Origin: an uncultured Pseudomonadota bacterium
GTDB lineage: Bacteria > Myxococcota_A > UBA796 > GCA-2862545
Direction of reading: 5' to 3'
DNA length: 5,059 bases
NCBI GenBank assembly: GCA_937891875.1
Contig: CALATR010001313.1
Location: 1-5,059 of the forward strand
Positions 1 through 5,059 of the stretch are shown here, in pieces. Both the position numbers and the translations under genes were made by a program. Every line of letters begins with the position of its first letter. Position 1 is the stretch's first letter. The notes beneath the pieces were generated by a model, which ran no database searches, was not told the DNA's origin, and saw nothing but the letters and a program-made list of their open reading frames with translations.

Positions 1-1
1 T

Positions 2-211
2 CAGCCCTCCGGCGGCCTGCTGCCCACCCCCGAGGGCATGGAGGATCTGCCGGGCTTCGACGATCCCAAGCCGGACGCCGTGTCCGCGCTGATCGAGCAG
101 GTGACCACCTTCCTCCGCGAGAACGCCATGGTGGCCCTGGTCATCGTCGTGGGCGTGCTCGTGCTCTTCCTCGTGCTGGCAGGCCTGATCTTCCAGGCGC
201 TGGCCGGCTGA
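2..211 (+). CDS. C-terminal part of a protein with a terminal transmembrane helix
   Basis: This is an open frame entering from the left edge and ending at TGA 209-211; 69 residues are visible. The first part is Pro/Gly/Asp-rich and looks like a flexible linker (LPTPEGMEDLPGFDDPKPD). A short amphipathic stretch follows (VSALIEQVTTFLREN), then a strongly hydrophobic run of about 24 residues (AMVALVIVVGVLVLFLVLAG) that ends almost at the C terminus. This suggests a tail-anchored protein or the last helix of a membrane protein. The family cannot be named because the main domain lies outside the window. The internal ATG at 38 has no well-spaced ribosome binding site, so this is more likely a truncated gene than a complete small one. 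The stop lies 22 bp before the pepA start on the same strand, so co-transcription is plausible. Confidence 0.75.
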   Translation, partial: QPSGGLLPTPEGMEDLPGFDDPKPDAVSALIEQVTTFLRENAMVALVIVVGVLVLFLVLAGLIFQALAG

Positions 212-224
212 CCCCCCCTCCGCT

Positions 225-228
225 GGAG
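225..228 (+). promoter_or_regulatory. Ribosome binding site of pepA
   Basis: GGAG lies five bases before the GTG at 234. It supports that GTG as the start and places the start clear of the upstream stop codon at 209-211. Confidence 0.7.
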
Positions 229-233
229 CCATC

Positions 234-1664
234 GTGACCATCTCCTACACCGACGCCGACGCCCTCACGCTCGAGGCGGACGTCCTCGCCTACGCGATCG
301 GGGACGACCTCGCCGGACTCGACGCCGTGAGCGCCGCCGCGGGTGCCGACCTGGCTGCCTACGCCAAGGCCCACGGGTTCACCGGAGCCGCCGGCTCCCA
401 CCTGGCCTTGCCCGCGATGGGCTCCATCGCCGCGTCCACCCTGCTCCTGGTCGGCGTGGGCAAGGGCACCGCCTCCGATCGCGCCTCCGCCGCCGGTACC
501 GCCGGTCGCCAGGCCCGCACCGTGGGCGCAGGCAGCCTGGTCCTGGCCCTCGGTGACGCCTCCCTCGGCCGCGAGGCCTGCGAGCGGGCCCTCGCCGGAA
601 ACTACACCTTCGACCAGTTCAAGCCGGAGAAGGACCGCAAGCCCGCCCTGGACCAGCTGACCTTCGTCGGCGACGCGCCCGCCAGTGCCGACCGCATCGC
701 CGTGCGCGCCGACTGGCAGTCCAAGGCCCGCGACCTGGTCAACCTCCCCGCCGCCGATCTCTACCCGGCCACCCTCGCCGACTGGGTCCACAAGCACCTG
801 GGCACCCTGGACGGCGTCACGGTGGAGGTCTGGGGCCCCGAGAAGCTCCACGAGGAAGGCTGTGTCGGCATCATCGCCGTGGGCCAGGGCTCGGCCAAGA
901 CCCCGCGCCTGATCCGCGCCTCCTACCGCCCCGAGGGCGCGACCACCCACGTCGCCCTCGTCGGCAAGGGCGTCACCTTCGACGCCGGCGGCCTGTCCCT
1001 GAAGGGCACACCGTACATGCAGACCATGCGCTGCGACATGGGCGGCTCCGCCACCGTGCTGGCCGCCTTCGGCGCCGCGGTCGAGCTGGGCCTGCCCATC
1101 GCGCTGGACGTGTGGGTCGGCGCCGCCGAGAACATGCTGGGCGCGGACGCGTTCAAGCTGGGCGACATCCTGACCTACAAGAACGGCGTCACCGTCGAGA
1201 TCCACAACACGGACGCCGAGGGTCGCCTGGTGCTGGCCGACTGCCTGATCCGTGCCTGCGAGGTCGAAGGCGTCGACTACCTGGTGGACGCCGCTACCCT
1301 CACCGGCGCGTGCGTGGTCGCGGTCGGCGGGGACTTCACCGGCCTGTTCACCGACGACGACGACTTCGCCGCCGCCCTCTCCGCAGCCGAGCAGCAGTCC
1401 GGCGAGCGCGTCTGGCGCCTGCCCCTGCATGCTCCCTACAAGAAGCTGCTCAAGGCGGACTGGGCCCAGATCAAGAACGTGGGCGGCCGCGACGCCGGCG
1501 CAACCACGGCGGCCCTGTTCCTGCAGCACTTCGTCGACGGCCCCGCCTGGGCCCACCTCGACATCGCCGGCAGCTCCTTCCACGACACCGCGAGCACCAC
1601 CTACGCGGCCGGGGCGACCGGCGAGCCGGTGCGCCTGCTGACGTACTGGATGGAGTCGTTGTAG
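234..1664 (+). CDS. pepA: Leucyl aminopeptidase (peptidase family M17)
   Basis: This is a cytosolic two-metal aminopeptidase that removes N-terminal residues, typically Leu, from peptides during protein turnover. The 476-residue product starts at GTG with GGAG upstream. Residues 1 to about 160 form the variable N-terminal domain; the catalytic domain fills the rest. The family motifs are intact: VGKGVTFDAGGLSLKG (243-258), MRCDMGGSA (265-273) and the M17 signature NTDAEGRL (325-332). By alignment with E. coli PepA (K270, D275, K282, D293, D352, E354, R356), the metal ligands are K245, D250, D268, D327 and E329, and the catalytic residues K257 and R331. The constant offset of 25 puts the length difference from the 503-residue E. 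coli enzyme at the N terminus. E. coli PepA also binds DNA in Xer recombination; nothing here shows whether this one does. It may share a transcript with the upstream membrane-protein gene and is convergent with rlmE. Confidence 0.95.
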   Translation: MTISYTDADALTLEADVLAYAIGDDLAGLDAVSAAAGADLAAYAKAHGFTGAAGSHLALPAMGSIAASTLLLVGVGKGTASDRASAAGTAGRQARTVGAGSLVLALGDASLGREACERALAGNYTFDQFKPEKDRKPALDQLTFVGDAPASADRIAVRADWQSKARDLVNLPAADLYPATLADWVHKHLGTLDGVTVEVWGPEKLHEEGCVGIIAVGQGSAKTPRLIRASYRPEGATTHVALVGKGVTFDAGGLSLKGTPYMQTMRCDMGGSATVLAAFGAAVELGLPIALDVWVGAAENMLGADAFKLGDILTYKNGVTVEIHNTDAEGRLVLADCLIRACEVEGVDYLVDAATLTGACVVAVGGDFTGLFTDDDDFAAALSAAEQQSGERVWRLPLHAPYKKLLKADWAQIKNVGGRDAGATTAALFLQHFVDGPAWAHLDIAGSSFHDTASTTYAAGATGEPVRLLTYWMESL

Positions 1665-1822
1665 GGGGAGTCGGGTTCGGCGGCGAGAGCGCGTCGCGTG
1701 CCGCCAGAGGACGTCGCGTAGCTTTGGAGCGGGGGAGTGGCGGGCCGTCCTCTCGCGGTGACTTGCGTGGGTATGGTCAAGGGAGTGGAGGGGCGGTCCC
1801 TGGTCGCTGGTCTCTGGGGCCC
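1665..1822 (+). repeat. G-rich intergenic repeat, copy downstream of pepA
   Basis: The stretch begins directly after the pepA stop. GGGAGTCGGGTT (1666-1677) starts one base after the TAG and recurs identically, also one base after the stop, behind rlmE on the other strand. Two related G-rich units follow, about 49 nt apart. The first (1712-1737) matches 23 of 26 bases of the rlmE-side copy. The second begins at GCGTGGGT (1765) and runs into the heptamer array at 1781-1822. The 18-mer at 1727-1744 (GAGCGGGGGAGTGGCGGG) recurs exactly at 4984-5001. No protein-like open frame with a ribosome binding site is seen. A local 6-bp hairpin (GGCGGC 1679-1684 / GCCGCC 1700-1705) has no T-run, so it is not a convincing terminator. 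The function is unknown; it could be a REP-like element or a 3' UTR structure. Confidence 0.72.
1781..1822 (+). repeat. Left arm of long inverted repeat with GGTCCCT heptamers
   Basis: The 42-nt arm reads GGGAGTGGAGGGGCGG, then the heptamers GGTCCCT, GGTCGCT, GGTCTCT (the first overlaps the preceding GG), then GGGGCCC. Its reverse complement matches 1982-2029 apart from one missing 7-bp unit, one extra G and two substitutions. Together the arms could form a long stem-loop around a loop of about 159 nt, between two convergent genes. Confidence 0.8.
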
Positions 1823-1981
1823 TCTGCGAGCGGGCGTTGAAGGCGCGGAACTCGATGATCCCACCACCGTGACCCGCCGCGGGTTTGCAGGTCGGAACGC
1901 CATCGTCGGAGGTATTCCGGGCACTCGCGGCGCACAGGTGGCTCGGCCGCACCCGGATGTCCACCCCTACGCCGTCGTCGT
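1823..1981. other. Spacer between the inverted-repeat arms, no gene seen
   Basis: These 159 bp separate the two repeat arms. Open frames cross it on both strands, but none has a ribosome binding site or a recognisable protein composition; they follow from the high GC content. No RNA gene, promoter or T-run was recognised. It may contain further, more diverged parts of the same repeat element. Confidence 0.5.
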
Positions 1982-2029
1982 GGGCCCAGAGACCAGGGAC
2001 CAGGGACCAGGGACCGCCCCTCCTCTCCC
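1982..2029 (-). repeat. Right arm of long inverted repeat with four GGTCCCT-type heptamers
   Basis: Read on the minus strand, this 48-nt arm is GGGAGAGGAGGGGCGG followed by three GGTCCCT units, one GGTCTCT unit and GGGCCC. It is the inverted partner of 1781-1822, with one more heptamer. The copy-number difference of exactly 7 bp is what replication slippage in a tandem repeat would produce. Confidence 0.82.
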
Positions 2030-2104
2030 CCGCTTCGAAGCCACGCGACGCGGTCTCGACTCCTGCCCGCAGCCACCCGCCCGTCCGCAGCAACCCGACT
2101 CCCG
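1982..2104 (-). repeat. G-rich intergenic repeat, copy downstream of rlmE
   Basis: Read on the minus strand, this copy starts one base after the rlmE TGA with the same 12-mer, GGGAGTCGGGTT (plus-strand 2092-2103). It continues to a 26-nt segment (2025-2050) matching the pepA-side copy at 23 of 26 positions, then to the heptamer arm. Unlike the pepA-side copy it has a single G-rich unit rather than two, consistent with duplication or deletion of one 48-49-nt unit. The orientation follows the gene in front of it, as on the pepA side. Confidence 0.72.
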
Positions 2105-2692
2105 TCAGCCCCGAAACCCCGTCGCCACCGCGAAGAACTCCCGGCTGTTCTTCCGCACCGCCTCCGGGCGCACCCGCTTCAGCTTGTCGAAGTGGGCCTT
2201 CACGCGGTCCGTGTAGTCCTTCGCGTCTTCGCCCTCGAAGACCTTGACCACGAAGGAGCCGCCCGGCTCGAGCAGCTCCGTCGCGAGCAGGAGCGCACGG
2301 TCGGCGAGCTCGATCTGCTGGACGTGGTCGAAGAGGCGGTTTCCGGTCGTGCGGGGGGCCATGTCGCTGACGACGACGTCCGCGGATCCGCCCAGCGCGG
2401 TGCGCAGCTCCTCCGACGTGACCTCGTACACGCTGCGGTGGATCCAGGTCCCGCCGTCGAGGTCGGGCTCCTCGATGTCGACCCCGACGACGGTGCCGTT
2501 CTTGCCCACCTGCTGGATCAGGTAGCGACTCCACGATCCGGGGAAGCACCCCAGGTCCACGACGCGCTGGCCGGGGCGGAACAGGCGGAAGCGGCGCTGC
2601 ACCTCGTCCAGCTTGTACACCGAACGCGCCGCGTAGCCCTCGGCCTTCGCCTTCTTGGTGAACCGATCGGGGCGCTTGTACGGGTTGGACAC
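2105..2692 (-). CDS. rlmE: 23S rRNA (uridine-2'-O)-methyltransferase RlmE (FtsJ/RrmJ family)
   Basis: RlmE uses S-adenosylmethionine to methylate the 2'-O of a uridine in the A-loop of 23S rRNA (Um2552 in E. coli) late in 50S assembly. The 195-residue product begins at a GTG (2692-2690) preceded on the minus strand by GGAGG (2703-2699) with a six-base spacer. The frame stays open far upstream, but that extension is low-complexity sequence antisense to the neighbouring gene. Visible motifs are SVYKLDE near the N terminus, the SAM-binding motif VVDLGCFPGSWSRYL (44-58), VSDMAP (108-113), FVVKVFEG (147-154) and NSREFFAVATGF at the end. The K-D-K-E tetrad is complete: K27, D110, K150, E185, matching E. 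coli K38, D124, K164 and E199. The E. coli protein has 209 residues. The gene is convergent with pepA and divergent from the lipoprotein gene. Confidence 0.94.
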   Translation of the reverse strand: MSNPYKRPDRFTKKAKAEGYAARSVYKLDEVQRRFRLFRPGQRVVDLGCFPGSWSRYLIQQVGKNGTVVGVDIEEPDLDGGTWIHRSVYEVTSEELRTALGGSADVVVSDMAPRTTGNRLFDHVQQIELADRALLLATELLEPGGSFVVKVFEGEDAKDYTDRVKAHFDKLKRVRPEAVRKNSREFFAVATGFRG

Positions 2693-2698
2693 CAGGGA

Positions 2699-2703
2699 CC
2701 TCC
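2699..2703 (-). promoter_or_regulatory. Ribosome binding site of rlmE
   Basis: CCTCC on the plus strand reads GGAGG on the minus strand, six bases before the GTG. It decides the start in a frame that stays open to 3304. The spacer and start read GGTCCCTGGTG, which resembles the intergenic heptamer GGTCCCT. Confidence 0.75.
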
Positions 2704-2793
2704 GGCCCGCTCGTAGCCGCTCCGCGCGTACCGTGCCGGCCTGCGCCGCTGTGTCCGTCAGCGCGCGTGAAATCGGGACTTGCGGGGGGCCTT

Positions 2794-2809
2794 CATCTTG
2801 GTCAAGATG
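2794..2809. promoter_or_regulatory. 16-bp inverted repeat in the divergent promoter region, possible operator
   Basis: CATCTTGGTCAAGATG consists of perfect 7-bp arms around a 2-bp centre. It lies 102 bp from the rlmE start and 53 bp from the lipoprotein start, in a 169-bp divergent region, and is relatively AT-rich for this window. The minus strand here contains TTGACC (2805-2800), close to a sigma-70 -35 box, but no convincing -10 follows at the normal distance. A dimeric regulator binding site is possible; the regulator is not identified. Confidence 0.4.
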
Positions 2810-2851
2810 CCGTGCGAGAGGATCTGTGATCCCCGCCCGTCCCCTGCCTCC

Positions 2852-2855
2852 GGAG
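2852..2855 (+). promoter_or_regulatory. Ribosome binding site of the VWA lipoprotein gene
   Basis: GGAG lies six bases before the ATG at 2862. With the lipoprotein signal peptide that follows, it fixes the start, although the frame is open back to 2655. Confidence 0.75.
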
Positions 2856-2861
2856 AACCTC

Positions 2862-4901
2862 ATGATCCGGCACCTGCTGCCAGCCACCCTCATGACCCTC
2901 GCCCTCGCGGCATGTGGTCCCGAGCCGACTCCGGTCGACACCACGTCCGACGACACCGACGTCGGCCCGGTCGTCCAGGACGACACCGACGGGGACAACA
3001 TCCTCGACGTGCACGAGGGTGACGGCGATCCCGACGAGGACGGCAAGCCCAACTTCGACGACAAGGACAGCGACGGCGACGGCATCCGCGATCGGATCGA
3101 GGGTGGCGACGACGACCTGTTCACCCTGCCGGTCGACTCGGATGGGGACGGCACCGCCGACTTCCTCGATCTCGACAGCGACAACAACTGCATCCCCGAC
3201 AACGACGAGGCGGGGCAGGACAACGGCGGCGCGGTCGACACCGACAACGACGGCGTCCGGGACTTCGCGGACCTCGACAATGACGGGGACGGCATCGACG
3301 ACATCTACGAGATCGAGGATCTCGAGACCTGCCGTCCGCTGGACACCGACGGGGACGGCGAGCCGGACTACATGGACGAGGACTCCGATGGGGACGGCAT
3401 CCTCGACCGGTTCGAGGCGGGCACCACCGACTTCGACCGTGAGCCGGTCGACTCGGACGGCGACGGCATTCCGGACTACCGGGACGACGACTCCGACAAC
3501 GACGGCACCCTCGACCGGGACGAGCGGGGCGTGCCCAGCGGGGACGAGCCGGTGGACACCGACGGCGACGGCCTCTACGACTTCCAGGACACCGACTCCG
3601 ACGGTGACGGCCTCTCCGACGCGGACGAGATCGGCATCTACGGCACCGACGCCTACGACTTCGACTCCGACGGCGACGGCTTCTCCGATGGTGCCGAGGT
3701 CCTCGCGGAGACGGATCCCCTCGACAAGGACAGCGTCATCGACGGCATCTACGTCGTCGTGCAGGAGCGCACCACGGTCGAGGAGTCCTTCAACTTCAAG
3801 CTGCGCATCCAGCGTGGTGACGTCGCGTTCGTCACCGACACCACGGGCTCCATGGGCGGCACCATCTCCGCCGTCCAGGGCAGCTACACCACGGTCCTCT
3901 CGGACCTGACCGCCACCTTCGAGGACGTGGCCGGCGGTGCCGCGCACTTCGACGACTACAACCACCTCTCCATGGGCAGCGGCTCCGACAAGCCGTTCGA
4001 CCTGACGAAGGGCATCACCACCGACTCCGCCGCCGTGTCCTCCGCGGTGTCCAGCTGGTTCGCCTCCGGCGGCGCCGACGGTCCCGAGTCGTCGACCGAG
4101 GCCGTCTACCAGGGCGCGTCCGGTCGCGGCTACGACCAGGGCTGCGACGGTCGCTACGACGCTGCGGACGACGTGCTTCCCTTCCTCGCGGACAGCTCCG
4201 ACCCGTTCGGCGGCACCGCGGGGGAGGGCTACGACGCCACCCTGCCCGGCGCCGGCACCCGCGGCGGCTTCGGCTTCCGCGACTACTCCCTGCCGATCAT
4301 CATCTACGCGACGGACAACCTGATGCGGCACCCGTCCGCGGACGGCACCCACAGCGCCACCCCGGGCGGCTGCCCGATCGACGCGGACTTCTCCGACGTC
4401 GCGACTGCGCTCGATGACCTCGGTGGCTACATCATCGGCGTCGACGTCACCGGTGGCACCTGGTCGTGGGGTCCGCGCCCCGAGATGGAGGAGCTCGCCG
4501 AGCTCACCAACTCGAAGGCGGACCTCGACGGCGACGGAGACGCGGACGACCTGCTGGTCTTCTCCCTCAACCAGGGCAGCCCGACGTTCAAGAAGGACTT
4601 CTCGGACTTCGTGCTCACCGCGGTCGATCAGCTGGTCAGCTCGATCAAGTTCACCGAGGTCTCGCTCGAGATCGAGGGCGACGAGTACGGCTTCGTCACC
4701 AACATCGACCCGGAGGTCTACTCGGACCTCGACCCGGGCGACGGTGACCTGGAGCTGCCCTTCTCCCTGACCTTCCGCGGCGTCGTGGCCGGCGTCAACG
4801 AGGACCAGACGTTCCTGCTGACCCTCACGGTCGTCGGCGACGGCACCACCCTGCTCGACACGAAGGACATCCTCGTGGTCGTCCCGGGCCGCAACGACTG
4901 A
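2862..4901 (+). CDS. Secreted lipoprotein with Asp-rich calcium-binding repeats and a VWA-like domain
   Basis: The 679-residue product begins with a lipoprotein signal peptide (MIRHLLPATLMTLALAAC, lipobox LAAC, lipidated Cys18), so it is exported and probably membrane-anchored. A Thr/Asp linker leads into about 14 DxDxDG-type motifs (41-276, for example DSDGDGILD), as in thrombospondin type 3 repeats, which bind calcium. A VWA-like domain follows, about 320-590, with a MIDAS-type motif DTTGSM (326-331), DDY (364-366), GGADGPES (403-410) and a late Asp in IIIYATD (485). An extra Asp-rich loop, DLDGDGDADD, lies at about 554-563. Residues 595-679 look beta-rich and end without a MYXO-CTERM or LPXTG sorting signal. 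Besides Cys18 there are four cysteines (110, 157, 428, 504), enough for two disulfides. VWA domains usually bind protein ligands through a metal ion; the partner here is unknown. The divergent rlmE does not suggest a shared role. Confidence 0.88.
   Translation: MIRHLLPATLMTLALAACGPEPTPVDTTSDDTDVGPVVQDDTDGDNILDVHEGDGDPDEDGKPNFDDKDSDGDGIRDRIEGGDDDLFTLPVDSDGDGTADFLDLDSDNNCIPDNDEAGQDNGGAVDTDNDGVRDFADLDNDGDGIDDIYEIEDLETCRPLDTDGDGEPDYMDEDSDGDGILDRFEAGTTDFDREPVDSDGDGIPDYRDDDSDNDGTLDRDERGVPSGDEPVDTDGDGLYDFQDTDSDGDGLSDADEIGIYGTDAYDFDSDGDGFSDGAEVLAETDPLDKDSVIDGIYVVVQERTTVEESFNFKLRIQRGDVAFVTDTTGSMGGTISAVQGSYTTVLSDLTATFEDVAGGAAHFDDYNHLSMGSGSDKPFDLTKGITTDSAAVSSAVSSWFASGGADGPESSTEAVYQGASGRGYDQGCDGRYDAADDVLPFLADSSDPFGGTAGEGYDATLPGAGTRGGFGFRDYSLPIIIYATDNLMRHPSADGTHSATPGGCPIDADFSDVATALDDLGGYIIGVDVTGGTWSWGPRPEMEELAELTNSKADLDGDGDADDLLVFSLNQGSPTFKKDFSDFVLTAVDQLVSSIKFTEVSLEIEGDEYGFVTNIDPEVYSDLDPGDGDLELPFSLTFRGVVAGVNEDQTFLLTLTVVGDGTTLLDTKDILVVVPGRND
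2982..3689 (+). repeat. In-frame Asp-rich repeats (TSP3-like) within the lipoprotein gene
   Basis: About 14 copies of a D-x-D-x-D-G-x-x-D pattern are encoded mostly by variants of GACTCCGACGGCGACGGC. Spacing is irregular, and motifs often come in pairs linked by segments such as FxDxD or ExG. Several carry N in place of D or G (DSDNNCIPD, DTDNDGVRD, DSDNDGTLD). Near-identical DNA makes this a candidate for copy-number change by recombination. It also creates a long Val-rich open frame on the opposite strand that is not a gene. Confidence 0.85.
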
Positions 4902-4918
4902 CCGTCAGATCACATCTT

Positions 4919-4955
4919 CGAAGCCCGTCTTCGCGACTCGCGGAGGCGGGTTTCG
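4919..4955 (+). terminator. Hairpin terminator of the VWA lipoprotein gene
   Basis: Eighteen bases after the TGA, the sequence folds into a nearly continuous 17-bp stem with a three-base ACT loop (4936-4938), including three G-T wobbles. The outer arms are CGAAGCCCGTCT and AGGCGGGTTTCG and the inner arms CGCG/CGCG. The T-run is only three bases and part of the stem, so termination may be weak or rely on structure, as in many high-GC genomes. Confidence 0.7.
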
Positions 4956-4972
4956 TGCGTCTGGCGAGCATC

Positions 4973-5059
4973 GCGGGCGGTTCGAGCGGGGGAGTGGCGG
5001 GGCTGTCGTTTCGCGAGCATGGCGTGGGTTCGAGCAGGGGAGGGGCGGGCCGGTCTCCA
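4973..5059 (+). repeat. G-rich intergenic repeat, partial copy downstream of the lipoprotein gene
   Basis: This stretch has two related units 48 nt apart. The first contains TTCGAG at 4981 and the 18-mer GAGCGGGGGAGTGGCGGG (4984-5001), identical to 1727-1744. The second begins at GCGTGGGT (5022), followed by TTCGAGCAGGGGAGGGGCGG. The two-unit arrangement matches the pepA-side copy. The last bases (CCGGTCTCC) may enter a heptamer-like part, but the window ends there. It lies on the same strand as the gene before it, just after the terminator hairpin. Confidence 0.68.

Noticed and set aside
1982..2029. CRISPR-like array
   Set aside because: The units are 7 bp, directly abutting and without spacers; this is a short tandem repeat, not a CRISPR.
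1737..2216. Open frames of 99-159 codons in the pepA-rlmE gap
   Set aside because: They cross the inverted repeats, lack ribosome binding sites and read as Arg/Pro/Gly-rich low-complexity peptide on both strands.
141..2549. An 802-codon open frame on the minus strand across pepA
   Set aside because: It runs antisense through the well-supported pepA and in another frame through rlmE. Its composition (Gly/Ala/Arg/Val-rich) is the shadow of high-GC codons, and it has no recognisable motif.
2655..2861. N-terminal extension of the lipoprotein frame back to an ATG at 2655
   Set aside because: It would overlap the 5' end of rlmE in antisense and bury the lipoprotein signal peptide. The ATG at 2862 has GGAG at the right distance and a lipobox.
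2693..3304. N-terminal extension of the rlmE frame
   Set aside because: It is Ser/Pro-rich sequence antisense to the repeats. The family core starts near the GTG at 2692, which has GGAGG six bases upstream.
3837..3854. Enzyme active site in the Asp-rich DTTGSM segment
   Set aside because: The motif fits a VWA MIDAS metal site (DxT/SxS type) in order and spacing with later DDY and ATD motifs. No catalytic motif was recognised.
2802..4352. A 516-codon Val-rich open frame on the minus strand across the lipoprotein gene
   Set aside because: Its Val-rich periodic sequence is the antisense reading of the Asp-codon repeats (GAC becomes GTC). It shows no signal or ribosome binding site.

Overview
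The window is high-GC bacterial DNA with strong G/C bias at third codon positions, GTG or ATG starts behind GGAG-type ribosome binding sites, and G-rich repeats between genes. The Asp-rich lipoprotein with a VWA domain and the LGCFPGSW form of the RlmE SAM motif fit a Myxococcota/deltaproteobacteria-like organism. That placement is inference from style of sequence only.

Layout: (1) 2-211 (+) is the C-terminal end of a protein finishing in one transmembrane helix. (2) After 22 bp comes a complete M17 leucyl aminopeptidase (pepA, 234-1664, +) with all metal ligands and catalytic residues. (3) 1665-2104 is a 440-bp non-coding stretch between convergent genes. It carries two facing copies of a G-rich repeat, including a 7-bp tandem repeat (GGTCCCT) and long inverted-repeat arms. 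(4) 2105-2692 (-) is a complete 23S rRNA 2'-O-methyltransferase (rlmE) with an intact K-D-K-E tetrad. (5) 2693-2861 is a divergent promoter region with a 16-bp inverted repeat. (6) 2862-4901 (+) encodes a 679-residue secreted lipoprotein: lipobox, about 14 Asp-rich calcium-binding type motifs, a VWA-like domain with a MIDAS motif, and a C-terminal beta-rich domain. (7) A strong hairpin follows its stop, and another copy of the G-rich repeat runs off the window end.

The first two genes may be co-transcribed. pepA (peptide turnover) and rlmE (ribosome maturation) are housekeeping genes; the lipoprotein is an envelope protein of unknown specific role. There is no evidence that the three form one pathway. 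The protein genes are of recognisable types. The least explained content is the intergenic repeat family: in the pepA and rlmE copies an identical 12-mer begins exactly one base after each stop codon, and related 48-49-nt units recur downstream of the lipoprotein gene. No RNA gene, CRISPR array, insertion sequence or defence system was seen.
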